DNA of 26,830 bases, from assembly GCA_910583755.1 (NCBI GenBank), contig CAJTZO010000033.1, positions 1 through 26,830 of the forward strand, in the 5' to 3' direction. The notes under the pieces are model-generated. The model had not been told where the DNA came from, made no database searches, and worked only from the letters and a program-made list of their open reading frames with translations. A program made the position numbers and the translations under genes. Positions 1 through 8,960 of the stretch are shown piece after piece. Each line of letters starts with the position of its first letter. Within the stretch, counting starts at the first letter, position 1. This DNA is from an uncultured Clostridia bacterium. Its GTDB lineage: Bacteria > Bacillota > Clostridia > Lachnospirales > Anaerotignaceae.

Positions 1-135
1 AGGGGAAAACTTTGTTTTCCCAGCCATTAACACAACAGAATCTAAAAGTTTCGTTTAATTTTCATATGCAGCAGCGAAACGTTAGTTTCGCACAAAAGTT
101 CTTTGCTTCCTTTCTTTCAAGAAAGGAAGTTAAAA
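1..135 (+). repeat. Dispersed hairpin repeat, partial copy 1
   Basis: This copy is cut by the window edge. It contains stem-loops GGGAAAAC/GTTTTCCC, GCGAAAC-gtta-GTTTCGC and CTTCCTTTCTT-tc-AAGAAAGGAAG. The stretch from about 72 to 125 is the reverse complement, with small changes, of 20491-20550, which places it in the same family as the copies near 7.0, 8.8, 12.95 and 20.6 kb. It lies directly after the MBOAT stop codon, so its last hairpin could also end that transcript. Confidence 0.6.
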
Positions 136-1665
136 TTGAAAGTAAATAAATTCTCCAGAATTATAAAATACACCCGTACAAAGTATCCAAGTGCTTAAAA
201 ATATATAAAATATCATACGTACAACCGTATTTCTTTTTTCCACACCATCAATGACATATTCTTTTCCTGTAGCAATTTCTAAAAACATCAAAAAGAAAAT
301 AGATAATACAACAATCATCAATTCTACCAAATTAATTCCCATACTTGTTATCATTTCATAAAAATATTGCGCACTTGTCCATTGTTGAAAATCATCCAGT
401 AAATGATGAAAAATATAAAAAGCATCTGTTATGGTATTTGCTCGAAACATGATTAAACTAAGGGAAAACAAAAAAAAGGTAATGATAATACAAAAAAATC
501 TCTCTACGATACTACCATCCAAATGGAGTATTCTTTTTATCCTTTTTCTTATTTTTTCTGTCAATCCACCAATTACTAAATAAATACCATGCATGGCACC
601 CCACAAAGCAAATGTCCAGTTTGCACCATGCCAGATACCACTAACAAAAAAGGTAAGAAATAAATTAAAATATTTTCGAAATTTTCCCTTGCGATTTCCT
701 CCTAAAGGAATATAAATATAATCCATAAACCATGTAGAAAGGGAAACATGCCACCTTCTCCATATCTCTTTTATGCTTTTAGAAAGATATGGTTTTTCAA
801 AATTATGCATCAAACGAAATCCTAATACCTTTGCACTACCTAATGCAATGTCCGAATATCCACTAAAATCACAATAGATTTGAAAAGCAAATAAAATAGT
901 AGCAAATATAAAATAAAAACCATGATAATTTGTAGGGGTATTATAAATGGTATTCACTGCAGTAGAAACCCTATCTGCAATCACAATCTTTTTAAAAAAT
1001 CCCCATAACATCCATTTCAAACCTAGTAATACATTTTCTATCTTAAAGGTATGTTTTTCATAAAACTGTGGTAACAAATTACGACTTCTTTCAATGGGAC
1101 CAGCTACTAACTGTGGAAAAAAGGAAATAAATAACGAAAAAATGCCATAGTGTCGTACTGGTTTAATTTCCTTTCGGTAGACATCAATGCTATAACTGGT
1201 TGCTTGAAAGGTATAAAAGGAAATTCCCATCGGAAGGATAATATCAAATTCCTTTGCAGGATAGTTTGATAAAAATAATTGTGCTTTTAACAGTGCTTGT
1301 TCTTCCCCTAAATCTCTATAATACCATTCTATAATATTTGAAATCAGATGCATCAATGTTTCATTAAAAAACACTGCATATTTAAACAAAAACAATAAGC
1401 TAAAATTAATAAAAAGTGTAATATATAAATATTTTTTTCTTTTTTTATGCTTTTTTTCCCGATACATCGCCAGAGAAAAAATATAATTTGTAAAGGTAGA
1501 AAGGATAATTAATAAAATAAATAGTATCTGCTTAGGGCGCCAGCAAATATAAAAATAATAACTTGCAATCAAAAGAAGTAGCCACCGAATTTTATATGGA
1601 ATCACATAATACATTGTCGTGACAATTATAAAAAACAATATAAAATGAAAAGAATTAAACAGCAT
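130..1665 (-). CDS. MBOAT family O-acyltransferase (AlgI/DltB/PatB type)
   Basis: A 511-residue polytopic membrane protein that probably transfers acyl (often acetyl) groups to an extracellular polymer such as cell-wall glycan or exopolysaccharide. Many hydrophobic segments are visible from the N-terminus on. The family signature is clear: RRWHVSLSTWF with H306, and WHGANWTFALWG with the expected catalytic H346. The length fits the AlgI/DltB class. The ATG has AGAGGTG upstream and lies one base after the stop of the 261-residue gene, so the two are probably translated together. Partners such as an SGNH hydrolase or DltC-like carrier would lie beyond the left edge, if present, so the substrate cannot be told. 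The family call is secure; the pathway is not. Confidence 0.9.
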   Translation of the reverse strand: MLFNSFHFILFFIIVTTMYYVIPYKIRWLLLLIASYYFYICWRPKQILFILLIILSTFTNYIFSLAMYREKKHKKRKKYLYITLFINFSLLFLFKYAVFFNETLMHLISNIIEWYYRDLGEEQALLKAQLFLSNYPAKEFDIILPMGISFYTFQATSYSIDVYRKEIKPVRHYGIFSLFISFFPQLVAGPIERSRNLLPQFYEKHTFKIENVLLGLKWMLWGFFKKIVIADRVSTAVNTIYNTPTNYHGFYFIFATILFAFQIYCDFSGYSDIALGSAKVLGFRLMHNFEKPYLSKSIKEIWRRWHVSLSTWFMDYIYIPLGGNRKGKFRKYFNLFLTFFVSGIWHGANWTFALWGAMHGIYLVIGGLTEKIRKRIKRILHLDGSIVERFFCIIITFFLFSLSLIMFRANTITDAFYIFHHLLDDFQQWTSAQYFYEMITSMGINLVELMIVVLSIFFLMFLEIATGKEYVIDGVEKRNTVVRMIFYIFLSTWILCTGVFYNSGEFIYFQF

Positions 1666-1666
1666 A

Positions 1667-2452
1667 TTACACCTCTATATTTTCCAATATTTTTTGTGCT
1701 TCTTTTTTAAGATAAGGCATATTGGTTTCTGCAATAATTTCTTGCAGCATTTTTTTTGCTTCTGCAATTTGCTTTTTTTCTGCAATCTTTTGCTTTGCCC
1801 ATAACAATATTACGGCTTGTTTTTCAAATGGCTTTGCTGTTTCGCTATGCATAACATGTTCCAAGTAAGTAAAGCCTTGCTCTTTTTGTCCTTTTGCAAA
1901 AGACCAATACGCAAATGTTTCAGAAAAACGATTCGGATATAACTCTAAGCCTTTTTGTAGTATCTCTTTATGTAATTCCATAATGGTACAAGCCTTTTTT
2001 TCTTCCCCAAGCCAAAAACAATTTAAAGCAATATTATGATAAAGGATAGCTTGACTTGCCTTGTCAATCGTATGTTTGTCAATTTTTTCTAAATAATCAT
2101 TAGAAGTTGCAAACTCTCCTTTTAATGTATAGCCTATACATTGATTTATCCTTAAAATGGACTTTAAATAATCATTTTCTGTATGCTCTAAAATTTTATC
2201 CATTTCTATCATATAAGTATCAATCTCTCCTTGATACATTTTTTGTAATAAACCCTCAATTTTATGATTTAATAAATGCACTTTCCTTATTTGATAAGGA
2301 ATTGCAAGTCCTATTCCCATCAAATAGCCAATGAATAACATCATAAACATTGTGCTTTTGGATAAATGGAAACCATATCCTATGATAAGCATAATGAAAC
2401 CTAATCCTATGCCCCAAAATAAAATATGAATGATTGTCTTTTTTGCTCTCAT
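1667..2452 (-). CDS. Membrane-anchored helical (TPR-like) protein of unknown function
   Basis: 261 residues that I do not recognise as a named family. Two hydrophobic segments fill roughly residues 7-27 and 33-52. The rest is a soluble helical domain whose regular amphipathic helices and A/Y/L spacing (for example ILYHNIALNCFWLGEEKKA) suggest tetratricopeptide-like repeats. Such proteins often hold partners at the membrane. The gene precedes the MBOAT acyltransferase with a one-base gap, so a joint envelope role is a reasonable inference. The ATG is preceded by an AGGAGG-like site (AGGAAGC). Confidence 0.6.
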   Translation of the reverse strand: MRAKKTIIHILFWGIGLGFIMLIIGYGFHLSKSTMFMMLFIGYLMGIGLAIPYQIRKVHLLNHKIEGLLQKMYQGEIDTYMIEMDKILEHTENDYLKSILRINQCIGYTLKGEFATSNDYLEKIDKHTIDKASQAILYHNIALNCFWLGEEKKACTIMELHKEILQKGLELYPNRFSETFAYWSFAKGQKEQGFTYLEHVMHSETAKPFEKQAVILLWAKQKIAEKKQIAEAKKMLQEIIAETNMPYLKKEAQKILENIEV

Positions 2453-2574
2453 ATGCTTCCTCCTGTCTTATTCTCAACTATTTTACCACAGATAGCGGTT
2501 CGGTACAAACGAAAATAGATTGTAATGCATCGTAATTCATTGTAAAATAAAAAGGATTAAAAGCGGAAAAGAGG
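2453..2574. other. Divergent intergenic region
   Basis: This 122-bp AT-rich gap separates the minus-strand membrane gene from the plus-strand DUF5721-like gene, so promoters for both should lie here. I see repeated TTGTAA/ATTCATTG words near 2520-2543 but no convincing -35/-10 pair. Confidence 0.4.
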
Positions 2575-2580
2575 ATGATT

Positions 2581-3048
2581 ATGATTTCATTTATTATTCA
2601 TGACACCAAAGAGTTTATGAATTTATTACTAAAGCAAAATTCTTTTGATGATTTTTACCTTCGTCAAATGGACATTACTACCTTTGCCCTTTTTCAAATA
2701 GATGGTACTAGAAATAAGCAATATTATTCTTTAGCAGAGCAAGAATTAATGACAGATAATTATTGTTTTTGGCATGAAATGCGGCAGTATGCTTTTGAAA
2801 TTATCAAAGGGCAAAAACTACCAAAAAATATTAAAATTATTTTTTCTATGCCCGAACAGAAAAATAATATGGTTTGTTCTATTCCCGCAACCTTTTTTTT
2901 AAATATTATGTTCGAACAAAATACCGTTACTTGTACCACAGGCTGCTCCTTAAAAACTTTTTCTTTTGATAAAACGGCAGAATATGCTTGGGATGAATGG
3001 GTACTTTCTTTTTTTCATCAGTTAAATATTGCTGTGATAAAACCTTAA
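2581..3048 (+). CDS. DUF5721-like protein
   Basis: A soluble protein of about 155 residues resembling a clostridial family of unknown function (DUF5721). Its N-terminus has the characteristic pattern: a beta-strand, then DTKEFMNLLLKQNSFDDFYL, then ITTFALFQIDG. AGAGG at 2570-2574 abuts the ATG at 2575 but sits six bases before the ATG at 2581, so 2581 is the better start. The C-terminal half contains CTTGCSLKTFSFDK and ends WVLSFFHQLNIAVIKP. The stop codon lies inside a terminator hairpin. The family name is from memory; no activity is claimed. Confidence 0.65.
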   Translation: MISFIIHDTKEFMNLLLKQNSFDDFYLRQMDITTFALFQIDGTRNKQYYSLAEQELMTDNYCFWHEMRQYAFEIIKGQKLPKNIKIIFSMPEQKNNMVCSIPATFFLNIMFEQNTVTCTTGCSLKTFSFDKTAEYAWDEWVLSFFHQLNIAVIKP

Positions 3049-3070
3049 ACCTTTCTTTCAAGGTTTTATC
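3036..3070 (+). terminator. Hairpin terminator after the DUF5721-like gene
   Basis: GATAAAACCTT and AAGGTTTTATC form an 11-bp stem around a 13-base loop. The stem includes the last codons and stop of the upstream gene. There is no long U-tract; the CIRCE operator follows at once. It separates that gene from htpG. Confidence 0.6.
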
Positions 3071-3071
3071 A

Positions 3072-3098
3072 TTAGCACTCACCACAAACGAGTGCTAA
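3072..3098 (+). promoter_or_regulatory. CIRCE operator (HrcA site) of htpG
   Basis: TTAGCACTC, nine bases, GAGTGCTAA: a perfect CIRCE element. It sits upstream of the -35 box of htpG rather than in the leader. HrcA, encoded at 18865, is the known repressor for such sites. Confidence 0.95.
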
Positions 3099-3105
3099 TT
3101 TTTTG

Positions 3106-3133
3106 TTGACATTTTTATTTTTGCTGTTACAAT
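3106..3133 (+). promoter_or_regulatory. Sigma-A type promoter of htpG
   Basis: TTGACA at 3106-3111 and TACAAT at 3128-3133 with a 16-bp spacer, eight bases downstream of CIRCE. Confidence 0.8.
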
Positions 3134-3184
3134 ATGTTTTAGATAGAACAGAAAGCAAGATAAATTAAAGGAGGAAATCATACA

Positions 3185-5149
3185 ATGGAAAAAGGAAATC
3201 TTTCAATTAATAGCGAAAATTTTTTACCAATTATCAAAAAATGGCTTTACACAGACAAAGATATTTTTATTCGTGAATTAGTATCAAACGCTTGTGACGC
3301 TGTTACAAAACTAAAAAAATTATGCTCTATGGGAGAAGCAGAAGTACAAGACAATTTTGAAATTAACGTAACTTTAGATGAAGAAGCAAAAACATTAACC
3401 ATTACAGATAATGGTATTGGTATGACTGCTGAGGAAATTAAAAAATATATTAATCAAATTGCCTTTTCTGGTGCAACAGATTTTTTACAGCAATTTCAAG
3501 AAAAATCAGAGGAAGAAAATGATATTATTGGTCATTTTGGATTAGGTTTTTATTCTGCATTTATGGTAGCAGACAAAGTAGAAATCAATACCCTGTCTTA
3601 TCAAAAAGATGCTTTATCTGCAAAATGGACTTGTACAGGTGGCATTGACTATGAAATGGAAGAAGGTACCAGAACAGAAAGAGGAACCGATATTACCTTA
3701 TATTTAGGAGAAGATGGAAAAGAATTTCTGGAAGAAAGTACCTTATATGCTGCTTTGAAAAAATATTGCTCTTTTATGCCAGTGCCAATCTTTATTCATA
3801 CCACAAAGGAAGAAGAACAAGAAAAAACGGTAGAACAAGAAAATAGCAACGTGATTCATATGACACCAGAAGAAGCAGAAGAACTTGCAAATGGAGAAGA
3901 CAAAAAAGAAGAAGAACCCAAACCATTAAACGAAATCAATCCATTGTGGCAAAGACAACCAAAAGATTGTACAGAAGAAGAATACAAAGCGTTTTATCAT
4001 CAAGTATTTATGGATATGAATGACCCATTATTTTGGATTCACTTAAATATGGATTATCCTTTCCGTTTAAAAGGTATTTTATATTTTCCAAAATTGGTAC
4101 AACAAATGGATATTACCGATGGCGAAATTAAATTATATTCCAATCAAGTGTATATTGCAGACAACATCAAGGAAGTTGTTCCCGAATTTCTGTTATTATT
4201 AAAAGGTGTCATGGACTGCCCTGATTTACCTTTAAATGTTTCCAGAAGTGCCCTACAAAATGATGGTTATGCACAAAAAATGTCAAATTACATTACCAAA
4301 AAAGTTGCAGATAAATTAAACCATCTTTTTAAAAATGAAAGAGAGCAATATGAAGGATTTTGGGATAACATTAACATCTTTATTAAATTTGGTTGCATGA
4401 GAGAAGAAAAATTATATGACAAAATTAAAGATTCTTTACTTTTAAAAACAACCGATAATGTTTATGAAACCATTAACGAATACTTAGAAAAAAATAAAGA
4501 AAAACATGAAAATAAAATCTTTTTTGTTTCTGACGAAAACCAGCAGGCACAATATATTCGTTTGTTTAAAGAGCAAGGCTTAGAAGCAGCCATTCTTTCT
4601 ACACCGATTGACAAACCTTTTGTTTCCTTTTTAGAATATAAAAATGCTGGTGTGAAAGTACAAAGAATTGATGCAGACATTAGTGATACCTTACAACAAA
4701 AAGAACAAGAAAAAGATGAAGAAACCAAAAAGGCAGAACAAGCACAAAATGAAGAACTACAAAACCTTTTTAGAGGTATCCTAAACAATGAAACCCTCAA
4801 AGTAAAAGCAGAACCATTAAAAGCAGAACAAGTTTCTGGTATGATTGTATTAACAGAAGAATCCCGCAGAATGCTGGAAATGAAAGAAGCTTATGGCGAA
4901 AATGAACAAATGAAACTGTTATTTGCTACTGCAAAACCAGATGAAACATTAATTTTAAACAGTAATCATAAATTGGTACAACAAATCTGTAAATGGAAAG
5001 CAGAGGCAGACAAAAAGGAAGAATTAGACCTTGTATGTCATCAAGTGTATGATTTAGCATTAATGAGTCATAAAACACTTTCTTCAGAGGAAATGACAGC
5101 ATTTATTGACAGAAGCAATTTATTATTAGAAAAACTCGCTTCTTTATAA
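3185..5149 (+). CDS. htpG: Hsp90 chaperone HtpG
   Basis: Cytosolic ATP-dependent chaperone of 654 residues, slightly longer than the E. coli protein. The N-terminal GHKL ATPase motifs are plain: FIRELVSNACDAVTKL, ITDNGIGMT and GHFGLGFYSAFMVADKV. The middle domain has PLFWIHLNMDYPFRLKG and DLPLNVSRSALQND, the conserved catalytic-loop region. An acidic, Glu-rich linker (about residues 215-250) joins the two, and another charged stretch near 505-520 precedes the dimerisation domain. The RBS is AAAGGAGG. A perfect CIRCE element precedes the promoter, implying HrcA control; in B. subtilis htpG is not a CIRCE gene, so this arrangement is notable. proA follows after 43 bases and may share the transcript. 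Confidence 0.98.
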   Translation: MEKGNLSINSENFLPIIKKWLYTDKDIFIRELVSNACDAVTKLKKLCSMGEAEVQDNFEINVTLDEEAKTLTITDNGIGMTAEEIKKYINQIAFSGATDFLQQFQEKSEEENDIIGHFGLGFYSAFMVADKVEINTLSYQKDALSAKWTCTGGIDYEMEEGTRTERGTDITLYLGEDGKEFLEESTLYAALKKYCSFMPVPIFIHTTKEEEQEKTVEQENSNVIHMTPEEAEELANGEDKKEEEPKPLNEINPLWQRQPKDCTEEEYKAFYHQVFMDMNDPLFWIHLNMDYPFRLKGILYFPKLVQQMDITDGEIKLYSNQVYIADNIKEVVPEFLLLLKGVMDCPDLPLNVSRSALQNDGYAQKMSNYITKKVADKLNHLFKNEREQYEGFWDNINIFIKFGCMREEKLYDKIKDSLLLKTTDNVYETINEYLEKNKEKHENKIFFVSDENQQAQYIRLFKEQGLEAAILSTPIDKPFVSFLEYKNAGVKVQRIDADISDTLQQKEQEKDEETKKAEQAQNEELQNLFRGILNNETLKVKAEPLKAEQVSGMIVLTEESRRMLEMKEAYGENEQMKLLFATAKPDETLILNSNHKLVQQICKWKAEADKKEELDLVCHQVYDLALMSHKTLSSEEMTAFIDRSNLLLEKLASL

Positions 5150-5192
5150 GCGGAAAATAGGATGAATGCTTACGGCTTTAAGGAGGAAACAG

Positions 5193-6440
5193 ATGAGTGA
5201 ATTGTTGGAAATGGGAAAAAAAGCAAAGGAAGCTTCTGTAATATTGGCAACACTTCCTACACCAGAAAAAAACAAGGTATTGCGAAACAGTGCAGATGCT
5301 TTACTGGAAAATATGGATAAACTATTAGAAGCCAATCAAAAGGATGTAGAAGCAGCAAAAGCAGCTGGTGTTAGAACTGCTTTTATTGATAGATTAACCT
5401 TGACCAAAGACAGAATCCATTCTATGGCAGAAGGATTGCGTCAAGTGGCTTCTTTTAATGACCCAGTGGGAGAAGTCATTTTTATGAAAACACTTGATAA
5501 TGGCTTAATCATTGGACAAAAAAGGGTACCTATGGGTGTGATAGGCATTATCTTTGAAGCACGCCCAAACGTAACAGCAGATGCTTTTGGATTGTGTTTA
5601 AAAGCTGGTAATACTGTTATTTTAAGAGGTGGAAAAGAAGCCATCGGCTCTAATAAAACAATCGTAGAAATATTCCAGCAAACACTGGAAAAAGAAGGAT
5701 TGCCAAAAGAATGTATTCAAATTGTGCAAGATACCAACAGAGAAACAGCAAATGAAATGATGCGCTTAAATGGATATTTAGATGTTTTGATACCAAGAGG
5801 TGGTGCAGGGCTTATCAAAAATGTTGTGGAAAATAGCACTGTACCTGTAATACAGACAGGAATTGGAAATTGTCATATCTATGTGGATGAAAGTGCAGAT
5901 TTGGAAAAAGCTATGCGTATTGTCATCAATGCAAAAACACAAAGACCGGGTGTATGCAATGCTTGCGAAAGTCTTTTAGTGCATAAAAACATTGCAGAAA
6001 AATTTATGCCTGAGATTGGAAAAGCGTTGCAGCAAAAGAAGGTAGAAATTCGAGGGGATAAAGCAACCTTAAATTTTGTGGAAGGGGCTATTCCCGCAAC
6101 AGAACAAGACTGGTCAACCGAATATGAAGACTACATCATTTCTGCTAAAATAGTGGAAAACATAGAGGAAGCAATGGCACATATTCGAACCTATACAACT
6201 GGTCATTCTGAAGCAATCATAACAGAAAATTACACCAATGCACAAAGATTTTTAAACGAAATTGATGCAGCAGCCGTTTATGTCAATGCATCCACAAGGT
6301 TTACAGATGGCGGGCAATTTGGCTTTGGTGCAGAAATTGGCATTAGCACGCAAAAACTTCATGCAAGGGGTCCTATGGGCTTAAAAGAATTGACAACCAC
6401 AAAATATATTATCTATGGAGATGGACAAATTAGAGAATAA
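5193..6440 (+). CDS. proA: Glutamate-5-semialdehyde dehydrogenase (gamma-glutamyl phosphate reductase)
   Basis: NADPH-dependent reduction of gamma-glutamyl phosphate to glutamate semialdehyde, second step of proline synthesis. The 415-residue length is standard. The start at 5193 is chosen because AAGGAGG at 5180-5186 lies seven bases upstream; an in-frame ATG at 5166 has no such site. Visible features: IIFEARPNVTADAFGLCLKAGN, the RGG nucleotide region, and PGVCNACESLLV containing the expected catalytic cysteine (C255). The C-terminus holds FGFGAEIGISTQKLHARGPMG, typical of ProA. proB is not adjacent, so glutamate 5-kinase must be elsewhere or replaced. The gene follows htpG closely, an unusual neighbour. 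Confidence 0.97.
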   Translation: MSELLEMGKKAKEASVILATLPTPEKNKVLRNSADALLENMDKLLEANQKDVEAAKAAGVRTAFIDRLTLTKDRIHSMAEGLRQVASFNDPVGEVIFMKTLDNGLIIGQKRVPMGVIGIIFEARPNVTADAFGLCLKAGNTVILRGGKEAIGSNKTIVEIFQQTLEKEGLPKECIQIVQDTNRETANEMMRLNGYLDVLIPRGGAGLIKNVVENSTVPVIQTGIGNCHIYVDESADLEKAMRIVINAKTQRPGVCNACESLLVHKNIAEKFMPEIGKALQQKKVEIRGDKATLNFVEGAIPATEQDWSTEYEDYIISAKIVENIEEAMAHIRTYTTGHSEAIITENYTNAQRFLNEIDAAAVYVNASTRFTDGGQFGFGAEIGISTQKLHARGPMGLKELTTTKYIIYGDGQIRE

Positions 6441-6506
6441 TCATATGATATCTTTTTAAAAATAATGATAAAATGAAAAAAATTATAAGAATAAGGAGGA
6501 TTTCAA

Positions 6507-6911
6507 ATGGCTTTTTCTTGGAACAAAAATTTAGAAACAGGAAACACAATGATAGACCAACAACATAGACAATTAATTGAGGCAATTAACAATTTATTAC
6601 AAGCCTGCTCCTCTGGAAAAGGCAGAGCAGAAATTGAAAAAACCATGAAATTTTTATATGATTATACTGCAAAACATTTTGGCGATGAAGAAAAACTACA
6701 AGTACAATATCGCTATCCAGATTATGCCAACCATAAAAGATACCATGAAGAATTTAAAAAAGTGGTAAAAGAACTAGGGATACAATTACAAAAAGAAGGT
6801 CCTACCATTGCATTAGTAGGAAAAGTAAATACTAGTGTTGGTGGCTGGCTTTTAAATCATATCCAAAGAGAAGATGTCAAAGTTGCTGCACATATCAAGG
6901 CACAACAATAA
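6507..6911 (+). CDS. Bacteriohemerythrin
   Basis: A 134-residue single-domain hemerythrin, a four-helix protein that binds O2 (or senses O2/NO) at a non-heme di-iron site. All seven expected iron ligands are present: H20, H57, E61 (HFGDEE), H76, H80 (HKRYH), H118 and D123 (HIQRED). The N-terminal FSWNKNLETGNTMIDQQHRQL is typical. No signalling domain is attached, so oxygen storage, scavenging or protection of anaerobic enzymes is the likely role. The RBS is AAGGAGG. It follows proA by 66 bases and may have its own promoter (TATAAG near 6484), though I see no clear -35. Confidence 0.95.
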   Translation: MAFSWNKNLETGNTMIDQQHRQLIEAINNLLQACSSGKGRAEIEKTMKFLYDYTAKHFGDEEKLQVQYRYPDYANHKRYHEEFKKVVKELGIQLQKEGPTIALVGKVNTSVGGWLLNHIQREDVKVAAHIKAQQ

Positions 6912-6949
6912 CAACTTTCAAATCTTAAGGATATTGTTTTTATACTGTG

Positions 6950-7345
6950 CCTCCTTAAAAGAATGGATTTTATTAGAAAAAAGCTAGTTTTTTCAGGAAA
7001 GTTTTTTGTCCAACTTTTTTAAAAAGTTGGTGGGTGTGAGTGAAACCCACAAAAAAAGACTTTATTGACAGATTTCTTTTAGTTTGTCAATAAACCTTGA
7101 GAGCCTTGTCTACACTTCGTTCCGGTCGGCGCTGAACGCATGTCCACTGGACATGCAACGCCTCTCAAACTCTCACTTCTTTCTTTTAAGAAAGAAGAAA
7201 AAAACTTTTAGCGGAAACTTCGTTTCCTTAAAAAGAATGAATTTTATTAGAAAAAACGCTAGTTTTTTCAGGAAAGTTTTTTGTCCAACTTTTTTTTAAA
7301 AAAGTTGGTGGGTGTGGGTGAAACCCACAAAAAAGACTTTATTGA
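6950..7345 (+). repeat. Dispersed hairpin repeat, copy 2 (tandem double copy)
   Basis: The region holds two near-identical units, about 6950-7080 and 7225-7345. Each runs from TTAAAAGAATG(G/A)ATTTTATTAG through a GAAAAAA(C)GCTAGTTTTTTC hairpin, the palindrome CCAACTTTTTT/AAAAAGTTGG, and GTGGGTGAAACCCAC, ending GACTTTATTGA. Between the units lie further hairpins, among them GCATGTCC-act-GGACATGC and TTTCTTT/AAAGAAA. No credible gene is present. Confidence 0.8.
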
Positions 7346-7354
7346 TACACTGTG

Positions 7355-7380
7355 AGGAGTCTTGACAGACTCCTTTTTTT
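7355..7380 (+). terminator. Rho-independent terminator upstream of cca
   Basis: AGGAGTC-ttgaca-GACTCCT followed by a run of T. It ends about 25 bases before the cca start codon, so transcription entering from the repeat would be stopped just ahead of cca. Confidence 0.7.
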
Positions 7381-7404
7381 ATATGGTATAAAAGGAGGGA
7401 ACAT

Positions 7405-8586
7405 ATGATAATTCCTGAAAAAGTAAAAAAAATAGTACAAAAGCTGAATGATGCAGGTTTTGAGGCTTATATTGTAGGTGGTTGTGTTCGAGATTGTTTA
7501 TTACAAAGAAAGCCACAAGATTGGGATATTACCACCTCTGCACAACCGCAGGAAGTTAAAAAAATATTTCCCAAAACTTATGATACAGGCTTAAAACATG
7601 GTACAGTGACTGTCGTATGTGAAAAAGACCATTATGAAATTACAACTTATCGTATTGAAAAAGAATACTATGATTGTCGTCATCCTAGTCAAGTCATCTT
7701 TACCAAAAGTTTAAAAGAAGACTTACAAAGACGGGATTTTACTGTTAATGCAATGGCATATCATCCCAAAGAAGGAATTCAAGATTATTTTTGTGGACAA
7801 GAACATTTAAAGCAAAAAAAAATACAAGGTGTAGGAAGCCCAAAAAAACGATTTCAAGAAGATGCTTTACGAATGTTAAGAGCCTTACGCTTTTCTGCAC
7901 AGTTAGGCTTTGAAATAGAACCAGAAACATATCAAGCTTTACAAGAACAAAAAGCATTAATCCAAAAAATCAGCGCAGAAAGAATCCATGAAGAACTAGA
8001 AAAAATGCTACAATCTCAATATTTAGAAAAAATTTGTCTTTTGTGGGAATCTGGACTTTTAAACGAAATTTCCCCTTTGCTGTACCAAAAAATGCTACAA
8101 CATGGAACAAACATTCTACAGGAACTAAAAACGGCTCCTTTAGACAGAATCATACGCTGGACTATTTTTTTGCAATACTTAACACCAAAAGAAGGGGAAC
8201 AGCTTTTAAAAGATTTCCGTTTTGATAATCACAGTATCAAGTCTATTGTTATGCTTTTAGAACATTTGAAAGATGAAATCCCATTGCAAGAATATGAAAT
8301 ACGTAAAAAAGCATGTGAAATTACACCAGAACAACTGAATAGGCTTTTTTTGATACAAGGACAAAAAAAAGATACGACAAAATGGTTACACTGTCTTGAA
8401 ACAATACAAAAAAGAGGAGATTGTATTACGCTGAAAACACTTGCCATCAAAGGAAAAGATTTACAGAAACATGGAATTCATGGAAAAGAAATTGGAGAAA
8501 CTTTGTCTTTTTTATTAGATATCGTCCACAGAGACCCAGAAAAAAACAACAAACAGATATTGTTAGAGTATACAAAACAAAAATAA
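7405..8586 (+). CDS. cca: CCA-adding tRNA nucleotidyltransferase
   Basis: Adds or repairs the 3' CCA of tRNAs. It belongs to the class II nucleotidyltransferases: YIVGGCVRDCLLQRKPQDWDITT contains the G[GA]xVRD motif and the DxD metal-binding pair (D39, D41). RRDFTVNAMAYHP and RFQEDALRMLRALRFSAQLGFEI are the standard later motifs. At 393 residues it is a little shorter than many Firmicute CCA enzymes, and I see no HD domain. The RBS is AAGGAGGG. The tRNA-Leu gene at 10.4 kb has no encoded CCA end, so this enzyme is needed for its maturation. A poly(A)-polymerase-like activity cannot be excluded from sequence alone. Confidence 0.95.
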   Translation: MIIPEKVKKIVQKLNDAGFEAYIVGGCVRDCLLQRKPQDWDITTSAQPQEVKKIFPKTYDTGLKHGTVTVVCEKDHYEITTYRIEKEYYDCRHPSQVIFTKSLKEDLQRRDFTVNAMAYHPKEGIQDYFCGQEHLKQKKIQGVGSPKKRFQEDALRMLRALRFSAQLGFEIEPETYQALQEQKALIQKISAERIHEELEKMLQSQYLEKICLLWESGLLNEISPLLYQKMLQHGTNILQELKTAPLDRIIRWTIFLQYLTPKEGEQLLKDFRFDNHSIKSIVMLLEHLKDEIPLQEYEIRKKACEITPEQLNRLFLIQGQKKDTTKWLHCLETIQKRGDCITLKTLAIKGKDLQKHGIHGKEIGETLSFLLDIVHRDPEKNNKQILLEYTKQK

Positions 8587-8639
8587 GTTATATTTCAACA
8601 CCTTACTTCATAATATAAAAAAGACCATCAACTTTCTTA

Positions 8640-8936
8640 AAATAAAATTGGACAAAGAATTCTTGCAAATTTTTTTTGCAAAAACAAGTATTTTTATTGA
8701 TAAAATCAATCTTTTTAAAAAAACAAAAGTCCAGCTTGTCAAAAGCCTTGAGGGTTAGCCCTCAAACACTTCAAAGAACTTTCATGCGAAACTAACGTTT
8801 TGCTAAAAAGATTGATTTGATAAGGAAAAACGTTAGTTTTTCCACGAAAGTTTTCTGTCCAACTTTTTTTTAAAAAAGTTGGTGGATGTGGGTGAAACCC
8901 ACAAAAAAAGACTTTTTTGACAGACTGAGTCTTTTA
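8640..8936 (+). repeat. Dispersed hairpin repeat, copy 3
   Basis: Shares with copy 2 the units GGAAAAAC-gtta-GTTTTTCC, the CCAAC(T8)/AAAAAAGTTGG palindrome (8859-8882), GTGGGTGAAACCCAC and the ending GACTTTTTTGACAGACT. Extra arms are GAGGGTTAGCCCTC and a GCAAATTTTTTTTGC hairpin. Near the end AGACT-g-AGTCT followed by TTTT resembles a weak terminator just before the CotS-like gene. Confidence 0.8.
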
Positions 8937-8960
8937 TTTGTGAATGGAGGGAGGAGAGAA

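Noticed and set aside
7084..7299. 71-codon ORF on plus strand
   Set aside because: It lies within the tandem hairpin repeat, has no ribosome site and its sequence follows the repeat's stems.
6950..7345. CRISPR-like array from the tandem repeat units
   Set aside because: Only two units of over 100 bases with palindromic modules, no regular spacers and no cas genes.
7362..7392. TTGACA/TATAAA as a cca promoter
   Set aside because: The spacer would be 19 bp and the transcript would start at the ribosome site; the TTGACA is the loop of a clear terminator.
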